Part shown: positions 34,140-44,302 of the stretch, in pieces
Layout of the letters: every line of letters begins with the position of its first letter
Numbering within the stretch: the stretch's first letter is position 1
Assembly (NCBI GenBank): GCA_963920525.1
Contig: OY986438.1
Location: 95,144,557 to 95,208,556 of the forward strand
From: Dichetophora obliterata
Lineage: Eukaryota; Arthropoda; Insecta; Diptera; Sciomyzidae
Reading direction: 5' to 3'
Length of the DNA: 64,000 nt
Made by a program: the position numbers and the translations under genes
The notes under the pieces: generated by a model
The model's database searches: none
What the model saw: the letters and a program-made list of their open reading frames with translations, nothing else
What the model was told of the DNA's origin: nothing

Positions 34140-34552
34140 GCAAATTTCTGAAATTACAGGAATAAACGAAGATTTCATCTGGCTTCAAGAAATATACCGA
34201 CGAATTTAGATTGTTTTGTTTGGATACGTCAGGACGTTATGTCAGCCTGCACCTATAGCATTTAATGTCACCGAGTATCCATAAAATACTAGTTCACGTC
34301 AACAAAACACTTGAGGAAGCCTTGCTACCAATAGGGCAATTAAGTGAAGAGGAACAAGAAGCAAAAAATAAAGATTTTAAGCATTTTAGGGAAAAATTTT
34401 GCCAGAGAACCTGCATGGTTCATAACATTGAAGATATTTATAATCGCATGTTTATTTCAGACATTCTACCAAATAATGCTAACCGAAAAAATTTTTATCT
34501 GGAATTTTTGGAAATGCTTGAAGTGGAAAACATGGATAGTGATTCAGATTAA
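34140..34552 (+). pseudogene. C-terminal fragment of a transposon-associated arthropod family
   Basis: The open part (34265-34552, 95 codons) carries SIHKILVHVNKTLEEALLPI, GQLSEEEQEAKNKDFKHFRE and NIEDIYNRMFISDILPN. I recognise the motif HKILxHxxxxxxxxxLPIGQLSEExQExxNKDF from uncharacterised proteins repeated in many arthropod genomes, but cannot name the enzyme they belong to. Upstream (34160-34262) short matching pieces occur with stops. It is a 3' remnant of a longer gene; no start is claimed. Confidence 0.5.
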
Positions 34553-35138
34553 AAATAATTGTATTATGACATGCTTTTGCTGTATAGATGTTAATTGTTA
34601 CTAATAAAATTAACTGAAATTATCTCTGCTTTAAATTTAGTAAAATACTTATATATTTAACCTCGGTAGAACAAGGGTGCCTTGCCTACTTGCGCAACGT
34701 CCACTTGCTCAATCATAGTCAAACATAGGATAAGTTTAAATAAATAATCTAAAACAAAATATGAAATTTCGTCGTTGTGGTCTCAGTAGTTATTAAAATA
34801 TGCAAATATATAAATTTAGGTGCCCCGCCCTAGTATTGCCAAACTTACCTTGCTTATTTCAATAAATGATCTGAAGAAAAATATGAAATTTCGTCTTTTT
34901 ACTCGCAGTTTTTATTAAAATATGCCAATATTTAAACTTTGATTGTATGAAAGGCACCACGCCCATCTGTTAAATTTATTTTTTAACGAGGCCATAATTC
35001 TTACAAGGGGATATGTATACTAATGTTGGTGAAGTTTCAACAAGAATTGGAGTTTTGGCCAAGCGTCTCCATGTACAAGCCGCCCCATGTGCACTGCTAA
35101 AACTGAACTTTAAATCTTCTTGAGAAATTCAAAGAGAT
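34553..35138. other. spacer with a two-copy repeat
   Basis: The words ATATGAAATTTCGTC and TTATTAAAATATGC occur at 34760-34805 and again at 34883-34925, so a diverged tandem unit of about 122 bp lies here. No gene. Confidence 0.5.
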
Positions 35139-35389
35139 TTACAGGTACTTGCATAAAACAAGTTAACTCTTAGTTAGGCAGTTAACTCGTCAGTTAACTA
35201 TAATTTGAGTTGCATAAACAATTTAACAGCTGGTTAGGGTAACTGGTGGAAATTGATCAGTTAACTTTTTAACTAGCTGTTTGAAGCTGTCAAAATGTCA
35301 AAAAATTTTCCTAAAATTTTATTGTAAATTATTTTTGTGTTCCTTTTTTAGAAATTTAAACTTTTAAACACTTTAAGCTTGCAATAAAA

Positions 35390-36488
35390 TGGATCTTTTA
35401 GGTAAAATGCATCCTATTTATCCAATTACTACCAGAAGGGCTCGGAAATTTCGCAAGCGAATTAACAATTATGACAAATGGAGCCATGAAGAGTTCCTTC
35501 TATCGTTTCAGAGTACATAAAGAAACAATTTGCAATATATTAAGATTGTTGGAAACTTAAATATGCAATAAATCAAAAAGGTAAGACATATCCATATTGA
35601 CAAAAGTTCCTTGATCTATGAAATATTGTGTTTGTTCAATGTAAGAAACCAAGGACAAAGTGCATGCGATAAGCTCCTTCTTACTCTACGATTCTTCGCT
35701 ACACAAAGCATGCTTTTAACCATTGGAGACTTTGTTGGCGTTCATAAGTCTACTGCATCACGAACAATAAATTTAGTCTCAGCAGCAATAGCTTCTCTGC
35801 GTCCCCAATTTATAAAGTTTCCAATGTCTCGCATAGAACGTTTAAATGCTGCAAAGAATATGTATAAGCTCGCTCGGTACCCACGTGTAGTTGGAGCTAT
35901 AGACTGTACGCATGCTAAAATAGAGAGCCCTGGTATTTATAAAAAAATTATAAACTAAAATAATTTATTATTTTATATTTCAAAGGAGGAGAAAATGTTG
36001 AAATATTTAGAAATCGAAGAGGATATTTTTCCATAAATGTTCAAACTGTTTCATCTCACAATTTAAAAACTTTGGATATTGTTGCACGTTGGCCAGGTGG
36101 AACACATGACACCACAATATTCAGCAGCTCCAGGTTAAAGAGAATATGCGAAAGCTCCGATTTCAAGCCTTTTTGTCTCTTAGGTGATAAAGGTTATGCT
36201 TGAAGAGAGTATATGATGACACCCCTAAGTAACCCAGATAATAGGGGAGAAAAATTTTATCAGGAAAGCCAAATAAGAACAAGAATCGAGGTTGAAAGAC
36301 AATACGGAGTAATTAAACGTCGACTTCCAATTTTGTCCATAGGGATCAAAGTTAATATAAATACAGCAATGGCAATTATAGTTGTTTGTAATGTCCTGCA
36401 CAACATTGCTATTGATACTAAGGATCCAGTGCTTCAACAACAAATTGTCTCAGAACCATCGCCTTTAACCACACAACAGCAGAAATAA
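35390..36488 (+). pseudogene. Harbinger transposase (HARBI1-like) with a retained intron
   Basis: DDE nuclease of the host transposon. It starts at the ATG at 35390 (MDLLGKMHPIYPITTRRARK, then FRKRINNYDKW), loses frame near 35510 and has a stop near 35560. From 35605 it reads the conserved body: TIGDFVGVHKSTASRTINLV, then RYPRVVGAIDCTHAKIESPG (first Asp). A 53-nt intron (35933-35985, GTATTT...TTCAAAG) joins SPG to GENVEIFRNRRGYFSINVQT in phase. Then DIVARWPGGTHDTTIF (second Asp), GDKGYA followed by a TGA at 36201-36203, and TRIEVERQYGVIKRRLP (catalytic Glu). The three acidic positions survive, but frame loss and stops make it inactive. Confidence 0.85.
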
Positions 36489-36902
36489 GAAAATATGAGA
36501 AGCAATGAACGTTGCACATCAATAAAAGGAAAATATATTTATTTATTTATTTCTATTTTAACTATCAACAATCGTTTAACAGTTTGAGTAATAACATATA
36601 AATTATAAAAACAACATGATATAAAACTAATAAAATGTAAACATAATTATATTAAATAATATTACACTTCTATAAATTCATTTTAAACAATTCTTAATAA
36701 ATTTGGTTTAAAAGTTTGTCTATTCAGAGTGAGATCTATTTGAGCACTTCTGGAATTGAACGCTAAGCACATATTATTAATAGGATCATTACGGCCATAG
36801 TTTGTCCTATGATACGGAATGTAAAAAAAAATCTCTTTGCCTAAAATATCTCTCAGGCGCATATATTCTTAAAAGAGCGAGGAGTGGCGCAGTTTGCGCA
36901 GT

Positions 36903-37859
36903 CTATGTGACATAATTATATCGCGAACAAAAATAACAAGAAAAAAAATTACGTCTGGAGGCTAAGGTATTAAGACTTAGAAAAGCACACATGGATACGT
37001 ACGTTAGCATAAAATTCCAATTTAATTTAAACATTATGTAACGAGTGAAACGTTTTTGTATTCTTTCCATTCGCAAAGAATCTACCTCGTAATATGGATC
37101 CCAGATCACACATCCATATTTCAAGATAGACCTTACTAAAGATAAAAATAACGTTCTAAGGGTATATGGATCCTTAAATTCCTTCGAATTACGCCTCAAA
37201 AAACCCATCATTGCATTAGCCTCAGTAATGATGCAATCGTAATGGTTGGAAAAAGAAATTTTTCTATCAAATAGAATTCCCAGATCAGATGTAGACTCGG
37301 CACGTGAAAGACCACTCTTTGCGATTGAGTAATTAAAAAAATTTGGTTCTTTTTTCATATAAAAAGACATAATGTTGCTGTTGCATTTGGCAACATTTAA
37401 ATAAAGTCTATTAACTGAACACCAGTTTATCATATTGTTTAAATCAATTTGAAGAAGCCGATGGCTGGAAGGTGAAGAAACCGAATTAAACAGTTTAACA
37501 TCATCAGCATACATCAAACCGTCAGTATGCTGTAAAAAGTTTGGGAGATCGTTGATGAACAAGACAAACAATAGAAGTTCAAGGTGGCTTCCTTGGGGCA
37601 CACCAGAATGGTTGGTAATAGATTTTGAGTAGCAGTTACCAATACGGACAACTTGATATCTATCAGAAAGGTAATTCCTCAGCCAGGATAACAAAGAGGA
37701 ATGAAACCCCATTAGGGAAAGTTTTTTAACCATAATGGAGTGCTGAACTCTATGAAAGGCTTTGGTGAATTCAGTAAAAATGACGTCTATTTGATTGCCT
37801 TTTTCCATTTCAGTTTTAATGAAGTGAGAGAACAGTGTTAGGTTTGTAGAAGTAGATTT
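36903..37859 (-). pseudogene. CR1 copy 3 reverse transcriptase, C-terminal piece
   Basis: Begins right at the junction with the younger LINE (STSTNLTLFSHFIKTEMEKG), then QIDVIFTEFTKAFHRVQHSI, SGVPQGSHLELLLFVLFIND and the catalytic LMYADDVKLF, and a C-terminal part with SLVRSILKYGCVIWDPYYEV and RIQKRFTRYIM. In the GVPQGS block the normal GPLLF has become ELLLF, and the last 40 residues are out of register, both signs of decay. The YADD aspartates remain. Confidence 0.8.
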
Positions 37860-38279
37860 ATTTATTTTATTTATTTATTTATTTATTGGCCAAACAAGGC
37901 AATGCAATTTACTTATTCTAACTTATTCTAACAGGTTTTGTTTACTTATTACTAAGTTTAGATTTCTAAGTTTTTTGTTTTTCTTCTCCCCTTTCCTTGT
38001 TTTTATTTTATTTTTTATTTGGTGCTCTTAGTGGGCATACTCCGCCCACCGGATTGACAGGATTTCAAAAACCATGTCAAAACTAAGAGAAGAGGAGGAA
38101 AACAAGAGAGACTATATACACACTTAAGATACGATGTATATATATTATTCTTAAAGACTATAAGGACAAAAGGACGTAAATGGGAGATTTGGAGAGGGAT
38201 GTTAAAGAATTTTGATTTATTAAACTAAATGCTTATACATATAAATCCATACATGTATGTAGTTTATCTGAGGCCTGGG

Positions 38280-41264
38280 TTAATTCTGATTACTGAGTGA
38301 TTTATATAGGGTTTGCTTGAAAGAGGATTTGGACATAGAAGGTGAGTAGTATATAGAGATATTATTAAATTTTCTGCAACAACGATTGATGGGTTCATTA
38401 TTTGCATATGTAGTTTGGTGCTGATATTCAGTTAACAATCGAGTATGCCTAGTGCGCCTAGTTGGATCGTTAAAGGAAATCATATTAGAAATATATTCGC
38501 TGTGAATAGCACCATTAATTACATCAAATGTGAAGCATGAGCCCAATAACGATCTTCTTGTTGATAGTGGCATCAAATTTAAAATGCTGAGTCTATGTTC
38601 ATATGATGGAAGGCTACAATAATCATGGGGGTTGTACATATCTCTAAGCGCGTATAGTAAGAACTGCTTTTGAATAGGCTCAATTCTTTCTCTATGGGAA
38701 TCGAAAGATGGATTCCAAATTATGCATGCATATTCAAGTATTGGGCGCACTAATGCGCGGTACAAGGATGTAGTGACCCATATATTCTTGAATTCATTTG
38801 CACGTCTTTTTATAAAACCGAGCTGTTTGCTGGCCCTGGACACAATTTTATCATAGTGCAGATTAAAGCGCATCTTGCAATCTAAGACAACTCCAAGATC
38901 CACTATATGGTTGACCCTATTTAGTTCGATACTATTGAGGTGGTAGGTATGTAATGTAACGTTGTTTTTACGAGAAAAGCTAATAACATTGCATTTATTG
39001 ACATTAAGATGTAGTTTATTTTGAAAACACCATTGCTCAAGAGACAACAATTTTGATTGCAAAAAATTTAAATCTACATCTGATTGAATTGAATAGTACA
39101 TTTTTAAATCATCTTCATACATAAGATGTGGGATAACGTTAAGAACTTCTGACAGATCGAATATGAATATGTTGAAAAGAAGAGGACCAAGATGACTACC
39201 TTGCGGAACTCCCGAGGAGACTGCAATTTCTTTCGATAGAACTCCCTGGAATTTAATAAACTGGGATCTGCCGTTTAAATATGATTTTAGCCAACTTAGT
39301 ATGGACCCCGCAACATCAAATTTTTCTAACTTATATATAAGAATGTTGTGATCAACTCGATCAAAAGCTTTACTGAAATCAGTATAAACAGCATCTATTT
39401 GGTGCCCTTTTTCCATTTTGACTAAAACATCTGATACCATAATCATGAGATTAGTGGTGGTAGATCTCCCTTTTCGGAACCCGTGTTGCTGCTCATTTAG
39501 ACGTGGGTTAATGAAACTTGTTAGCTTTTCACAAATAAGTTTTTCAAAAAGTTTTGGAATGGCTGACAAGATTGCTATGCCTCTATAATTTTCAACTGAT
39601 CTTTTATCACCATTCTTGTAAATTGGCGTAAGATGGGATGATTTCCAATATGAAGAAAATGTCCCACAAACCAGTGATTCGTTAAAGATTATGTGTAATG
39701 GCAATAGCAGTTGGTCTAAACATCGCACCAAAAAACTTGTAGGTATTAAGTCTGGTCCTGGTCCCTTTAATATATCCAGTTCTTTTATTGCATTAGAAAT
39801 CTCTTCCTGGGTTAAATATAAACTATCAACTATAACAGTTGAGCTAGGAGAAGTTTCAGATAAGGTGGTAGGAAGACAAAAGACCTCCTTAAAGTGATCG
39901 GCATACAAGTTGCTTATTTCAAGAGAATTGGACGAAGTGACATTACCTTTAAACATAGACGATGGATAGCCGCTAGATTTGCGCTTCATGTTAACAAAGT
40001 CAAAGAATTTTCTCGGCTCTTGGACAATTTTTTCTCCGATGATGTTCGTGTACAACTTGTACGCTTCTTCTGACTTGATAGAGAACTCTCTTGATAGCTC
40101 GTCATATCTAAGCTTCAGTTCATCGCTTATATTATCAGTGTTTTTGAGAAGTTTGTAGATTTTATTTCTTTGATTCCTCAAAAATCTGAGATTGTTGTCT
40201 AGCCATGGTTCTGTGAGCTTATTCTTTTTCTTTATTATTGGCACATAACTTTCGATAGCGGTAAAAATGTGCTGATAAAATATAGAGACAGCACTGTCTA
40301 AATCTAAATTGAATAGAATATGATTCCAATTTAGAGAACTAAGATAACATTTTATTCTTTCATAATTGGCGTTGAGGTAATCGTACGCAATGGTGTTATT
40401 ATAAGACTGGGTAAAGTTGATGTCATTAGCAGAGAAAACAACTTTTAAGGCTGTATGATGAACAGTGTAAGTTAATAAATATTCTGCTCCCATGCATGGA
40501 CTAACCTTCACTTCTTCATACGAGTTAGTAAAAATTAGGTCCAACCATCTGTCATTCTGATTTTGTACAGAAGAGACTTGCTGCAAGTCACTGCCATAAA
40601 AGGTGCTAAGTAAGTTGAAGTCTATGGCATTAGAAAGATTTACAGGAAGAAGAAAGTTGTCGTTTTCATCGGTGACAAAAGATATATTTGGGCGATTGAA
40701 GTCACCAAGAATAACAACTTTATCTTCCTCTTTTAGGGAGGAGGTAAAGGTGGTCAGTGTTTCACATAGCTCGTTGTATGTTGTTTCACTTGAGCCGGAA
40801 GGAATGTAAACGACACCTATGTACACATTGAGACTTTTACCTGAACAAACTCTAATAATTCGGTGATCGAACAGTTTATGGTTAGGTGTGTCTATTAGCT
40901 CACTTGAAAGGGAATTGTGAGATGCTACAAGGACACCACCTCCTCGAGAAAGACCTGTTGAGGAGTAGTCCCGATCCTTTCTGAAGACAGTCCAATTGCT
41001 ATCAAGAATTTCCTCATTATTGAAGGTTTCGTTTAGCCATGTCTCAGTGAATACTAGGACATTGAAGTGGCATGATTTAGCGTCAACATAAAGTTTGTTT
41101 AATTTGCTTCTCATGCCGCCACAGTTATGGTAGAATATATTTAAGAAAGAAGAGTTAGGAACGATAATATTGCTGTTGCTCTTTACGAGATTTTTGAAGA
41201 AGAGAAACATGTTTAGCTCTGACATGAGCGCCATAGGTTTCCAGATCCACCTTGACTTGATCAA
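38280..41264 (-). CDS. CR1 copy 2 ORF2: endonuclease and reverse transcriptase
   Basis: An open frame of 994 residues coding the retrotransposition enzyme. Residues about 45-280 are the APE-type endonuclease: FYHNCGGMRSKLNK, LVFTETWLNETF, SRGGGVLVA, VVILGDFNRPNISF; where most relatives have a clear Asp-His pair this copy reads YTVHHTALKV. The reverse transcriptase (about 490-760) has GPGPDLIPTSFLVRCL, NYRGIAILSAIPKLFEKL, QHGFRKGRSTTTNLM, YTDFSKAFDRVDHN and SGVPQGSHLGPLLFNIF. The catalytic box is YEDD (residues 716-719, bases 39108-39119) instead of the usual YADD; both aspartates are kept. The C-terminal domain contains ALVRPILEYACIIWNPSFDS and RIEPIQKQFLLYALRDM. No stop inside; the real start may be a little downstream (the ATG before ALMSELNM). 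Confidence 0.85.
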   Translation of the reverse strand: MIKSRWIWKPMALMSELNMFLFFKNLVKSNSNIIVPNSSFLNIFYHNCGGMRSKLNKLYVDAKSCHFNVLVFTETWLNETFNNEEILDSNWTVFRKDRDYSSTGLSRGGGVLVASHNSLSSELIDTPNHKLFDHRIIRVCSGKSLNVYIGVVYIPSGSSETTYNELCETLTTFTSSLKEEDKVVILGDFNRPNISFVTDENDNFLLPVNLSNAIDFNLLSTFYGSDLQQVSSVQNQNDRWLDLIFTNSYEEVKVSPCMGAEYLLTYTVHHTALKVVFSANDINFTQSYNNTIAYDYLNANYERIKCYLSSLNWNHILFNLDLDSAVSIFYQHIFTAIESYVPIIKKKNKLTEPWLDNNLRFLRNQRNKIYKLLKNTDNISDELKLRYDELSREFSIKSEEAYKLYTNIIGEKIVQEPRKFFDFVNMKRKSSGYPSSMFKGNVTSSNSLEISNLYADHFKEVFCLPTTLSETSPSSTVIVDSLYLTQEEISNAIKELDILKGPGPDLIPTSFLVRCLDQLLLPLHIIFNESLVCGTFSSYWKSSHLTPIYKNGDKRSVENYRGIAILSAIPKLFEKLICEKLTSFINPRLNEQQHGFRKGRSTTTNLMIMVSDVLVKMEKGHQIDAVYTDFSKAFDRVDHNILIYKLEKFDVAGSILSWLKSYLNGRSQFIKFQGVLSKEIAVSSGVPQGSHLGPLLFNIFIFDLSEVLNVIPHLMYEDDLKMYYSIQSDVDLNFLQSKLLSLEQWCFQNKLHLNVNKCNVISFSRKNNVTLHTYHLNSIELNRVNHIVDLGVVLDCKMRFNLHYDKIVSRASKQLGFIKRRANEFKNIWVTTSLYRALVRPILEYACIIWNPSFDSHRERIEPIQKQFLLYALRDMYNPHDYCSLPSYEHRLSILNLMPLSTRRSLLGSCFTFDVINGAIHSEYISNMISFNDPTRRTRHTRLLTEYQHQTTYANNEPINRCCRKFNNISIYYSPSMSKSSFKQTLYKSLSNQN

Positions 41265-42754
41265 CCGTTACACCGAGGTACTCGTGAAAGCGGACAAATA
41301 AATTACGCAAGTCTTCAACACCGGTAGGAAGACCTTCTTGCTGAATTAATACTCTAAGATTAGTTTTGGTCTTGCCTTCAATGCATGTTGAATCAGGGGC
41401 TTTATACATATAAGCGAGATACAGGCGAACATTGTTATAAACGTTGTTCTCCCTGAGGCGAGAAAGGGCATATCTGCTCTCAGTGCCTTCGCAAGAGTTT
41501 AGTGTCAATTTCACTTTTGGAGGAAGTAGGGGGTCTAAAAATGACGTAGGACTACCAGGTTGATTGCAAAGCTCATTTGAAACAGAAGATGGTTTTGGTA
41601 AACCATTTCCGGTTGGTGGTGAAGGATTAAGAGTATGAGAATGGATAAAATTTGGATATTTCTCACAATTGGTTTCATTATTGTTAAGATTAAATGACAC
41701 CCGTTTACGTGTTTGATGAGTTGGCGGTTTAGATGCTAGATTGCTTCCAGTAATCATCTTATTATAAGATGAAGCCGTATTCTGGTTAATTATGGGAGAA
41801 AATATGGGGAAAATGCTAGTTTTCAGATTCCAATTAGAATCTGAATTATGGTGGGACTTAGGTTGCACAAACTTGTTTGATGAATAAGGTTTGGATTCAA
41901 GAACAGGTAGGTTTACATTTCTTTTATATAGAGGATTCTTAGAATTAAGATTAGAATTAAAATAAGAGTTTAACTTAGATTTAGAGTTAGAACGGGAATT
42001 TATATACGGAAAAGAGTTAGAGCAAGAACTATAATTACTTTTAGATAATGGATTCTTGTTAATGTTAGGATTCCTTTCAGAAGATTCGATTCTTGAACTG
42101 CCAGAACTTTGTAAAGATCTTGATGTCTTAGACTTTTTCCCAGGCTTATTCGTCCATTCGGTTATTAACCATTCGCCGTGTCTCTCACCGCTGTTGTTCA
42201 AGAACATCCACGCATATTGACTTGGGATGTTTAGTTTGAAACTGCAGAATTTTTTTGCTTTATTGGATATCTTTGAACAGTTTGTAATAGATATGCCAAA
42301 TTTATTACGAAAGTAAGTGCTCATCCAGGATATAGTTGTTTTAACTGATGGGCCCTTAATGAACAGAGTGGTCTTGTCAATTTCATTAGAATCATGTAGT
42401 TTCTTTATTCTATTCTGCCATTGAGTTGAAGTCCATGACGTTCCAAACTTATGGATTAAGTTGGTACGAGGGGCTGCAATTGGTGGTGAGTCGCAAGGTG
42501 AAGTGGCAGAGGGAGATCCAGGTTGTGAGTTATTGATATTTTTGTTTTGTTTTGGAGAAATTGTTGATGAACGAATAGAATGAGCTATTGTGGGTACTGT
42601 TGATGGGTACTGTTGATCCGATTTCGGGTGGATTCATTGTAACATTTTGAGGAGTAGCAATCGGTGTTATATGTTCCGTAGTGTCATAGGCAGTTAAAGA
42701 ATTCAGATTAGCTGGTAAAGAGGTGACCTGTGGCAAACGAAAAGATGCTTCCAT
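41155..42754 (-). pseudogene. CR1 copy 2 ORF1: nucleic-acid-binding protein, frameshifted
   Basis: RNA-binding partner protein of the LINE. It starts at the ATG at 42754 (MEASFRLPQVTSLPANLNSL) and runs in one frame to about 42610. There a perfect 13-bp tandem duplication of TGGGTACTGTTGA (42591-42603 and 42604-42616) shifts the frame by one. The downstream frame continues without a stop for about 480 codons: FGTSWTSTQWQNRIKKLHDS, STYFRNKFGISITNCSKISN, SQYAWMFLNNSGERHGEWLI (a folded domain), then a long Ser/Asn-rich linker, then SRLRENNVYNNVRLYLAYMY and FVRFHEYLGVTVDQVKVDLE near the end. No zinc finger is seen. The second frame from the in-frame ATG at 42324 gives 389 residues. Confidence 0.7.
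42591..42616. repeat. 13-bp tandem duplication breaking ORF1
   Basis: TGGGTACTGTTGA occurs twice head to tail without a mismatch. Thirteen is not a multiple of three, and the ORF1 frame changes exactly here. Replication slippage is the simplest cause. Confidence 0.85.
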
Positions 42755-42804
42755 TATTTCCTCGAAAATAGAGGAAGAGTTATGATGAGAGGCTTGTGGA
42801 TAAC

Positions 42805-43385
42805 TTAACACCAACAAAACCGTGTTGGAATTCAGAGATAGAGTTTTTAATTCTAGCATAAATGTGTTTTTTGACAATTGACTCAAATAATTTAGGGATC
42901 AAGGGCAATTTTGATATCGGTCGATAGTTCGCTATATTTTGCCTAGAGCCAGACTTATGGATAGGGACTATAATGGATTCTTTCCAAATATACAAAAGCT
43001 GCGCTGTCTTTAAAGATAAATTAAATAAAAACGCTAATGGCTGGGCTAGCACAGCTGCGCAGTTTTTTAGAAATATTGGGGGAATATTATCAGGACCAGT
43101 TCCTTTATTAATGTCTAGAGTGAGCAAATCTTGTAAGACATCATCATCAGAAAGAACTAATGAACCCATATCAATAATAGGGTTGTCATTATAATAAAAA
43201 GGGCAGTTCACGTCATCTCCGTCGTCTAATAAAAAATTCGATTGAAAATAATCAGCAAAAAGATTTGTGACGTCTGAAGTGCTACTTGCAGTTTTTTCGT
43301 TAAAAAACATATTTTTAGGGAAACCCTTCGTGTTCCTTTTTTTATTCAAGAAATTTTCCAAAAGTTCTTGGGATTTTCTCTAACC
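42805..43385 (-). pseudogene. CR1 copy 3 reverse transcriptase, N-terminal piece
   Basis: Reads leftwards FLNKKRNTKGFPKNMFFNEK, NLFADYFQSNF, INKGTGPDNIPPIFLKNCAA, PLAFLFNLSLKTAQLLYIWK, PIHKSGSRQNIANYRPISKL, PLIPKLFESIVKKHI and EFQHGFVGV, ending at 42805 where LINE copy 2 starts. These are the linker and first reverse-transcriptase blocks. The rest of the domain is at 37859-36903. A frame change lies near 43375, where the preceding ENPKNFWK segment is in another frame. Confidence 0.8.
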
Positions 43386-43480
43386 ACATACCAGAGATAA
43401 CTTAATTGAAAACTATTTCTCCAAACTTTAAGAATTTCTCAGAAAAATACTTACCAATAAAGAACTCTTCCAATGCGTAT

Positions 43481-44134
43481 TTTTTTTATTTAATTATTAA
43501 ATAATAAAACACTTTCAAATATTAACATAAAATAAACAAAAACACTTCAAGTTTAAACATAAAAAAAACCCTATAAAACATTGTTTTGTGGCTTCTGTAT
43601 CAATTTACTACAAACACTTTCAGAATGAATTCCTTTTTCTTTCAGCTCTAACTTTTTAAGTTGAATTTAAAGCTTACACAGCTCTATGTGGGTCTTAAGA
43701 AGCTCTAAATTTGTCTGTTTTATATCCTCATCAAGTGAAATGGATTTATTTTTTGAGGCTTTCTGAATTTGAAGTTCTTTTGATGGTTTGCTTTTAAGAT
43801 GTCTTTCCGTGTAATAACTCCAACTTTCACCGTGTAATAACATCCAACTTTCAACTTTTAACTTTGAGTTAACAGCGATCTCATCGTTTTCATTTTCATT
43901 GTTGTTAGCTTCTACTGCTGCTCTTGCTGCTTCTGCTTGATCTTTACAAAAAAGAAATGCGCTTTATGACAGTGCTTTGAGACAGGGACACATCAAATTC
44001 CGCTGTAGCTACAGCTGGTCCGCCTCCCGTTGCAATGTTATATGCCTTGCTATTACTTTTTTCTTTTTTAATTATTTTTTTAAGTTTGCATATTTTAGTT
44101 TTAAAGAATACTCATCGCTGTAGATGTTTGTAAC
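43481..44134 (-). pseudogene. C-terminal remains of the Harbinger Myb-like gene
   Basis: Read leftwards from 44134, pieces of the Myb/SANT-like protein continue after its stop in shifted frames: KLKYANLKK and IKKEKSNSKAYNIATGGGPA (near 44070-44000), the Gly-Pro-rich motif that follows the Myb domain in Harbinger accessory proteins. Further left are short acidic and Lys-rich pieces (AARAAVEANNNENEN-like near 43900) and then sequence of no clear coding sense. Confidence 0.55.
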
Positions 44135-44302
44135 CTATGAAAACTTTTCTGCAACATATTTCCACGCTTTTTCCTTTTCAGCATTGGACACTGCGTTTGT
44201 TGTCTTGTTTTCAATAATGTCCTTTTTGTTTTTTATAACGTCCAACAGCCAATCTATTTCAGTCTGTGAATAGTTCACGTTACGTTTTCTTTTCGAGTTC
44301 AT
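44135..44302 (-). pseudogene. Myb/SANT-like DNA-binding protein of the Harbinger element
   Basis: PIF/Harbinger elements carry a second gene whose Myb/SANT-like domain binds the transposon ends and helps import the transposase. Here the ATG at 44302 starts MNSKRKRNVNYSQTEIDWLL followed by DVIKNKKDIIENKTTN and KEKAWKYVAEKFS, the first two helices of the domain with the conserved Trp residues. A stop follows at 44135-44137. It is convergent with the transposase gene at the other end of the element. Confidence 0.7.

Larger units (their letters stand above)
37860..42804 (-). mobile_element. CR1-type LINE, copy 2, near full length and young
   Basis: About 4.95 kb, inserted into the reverse transcriptase of copy 3: coding sequence of copy 3 stops at 42805 (GVK...) and continues at 37859 (STSTN...). 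It has ORF1 (42754-41155) and ORF2 (41264-38280) with a 110-base overlap. Its 3' end, on the minus strand, is GGCCAATAAATAAATAAATA followed by AATAAAT, a tandem tail. Target duplication is at most a few bases (AA). Only one frame break (in ORF1) is seen, so it is the best preserved LINE here. Confidence 0.85.
36533..43480 (-). mobile_element. CR1-type LINE, copy 3, interrupted by copy 2
   Basis: Read leftwards. The reverse transcriptase is in two pieces (43385-42805 and 37859-36903) separated by the younger LINE at 37860-42804; the coding frame resumes on the far side. The 3' end is at about 36533, where the minus strand ends in AAATAAATAAATA, the type of short tandem tail seen in CR1 elements. 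No ORF1 or endonuclease is visible, so the 5' part was lost by 5' truncation, common for LINEs. The 5' boundary near 43480 is approximate. Confidence 0.75.

Noticed and set aside
38280..41264. Host gene because of a 994-codon frame
   Set aside because: Endonuclease and reverse-transcriptase motifs, tail repeat and insertion into another LINE show that it is LINE ORF2.
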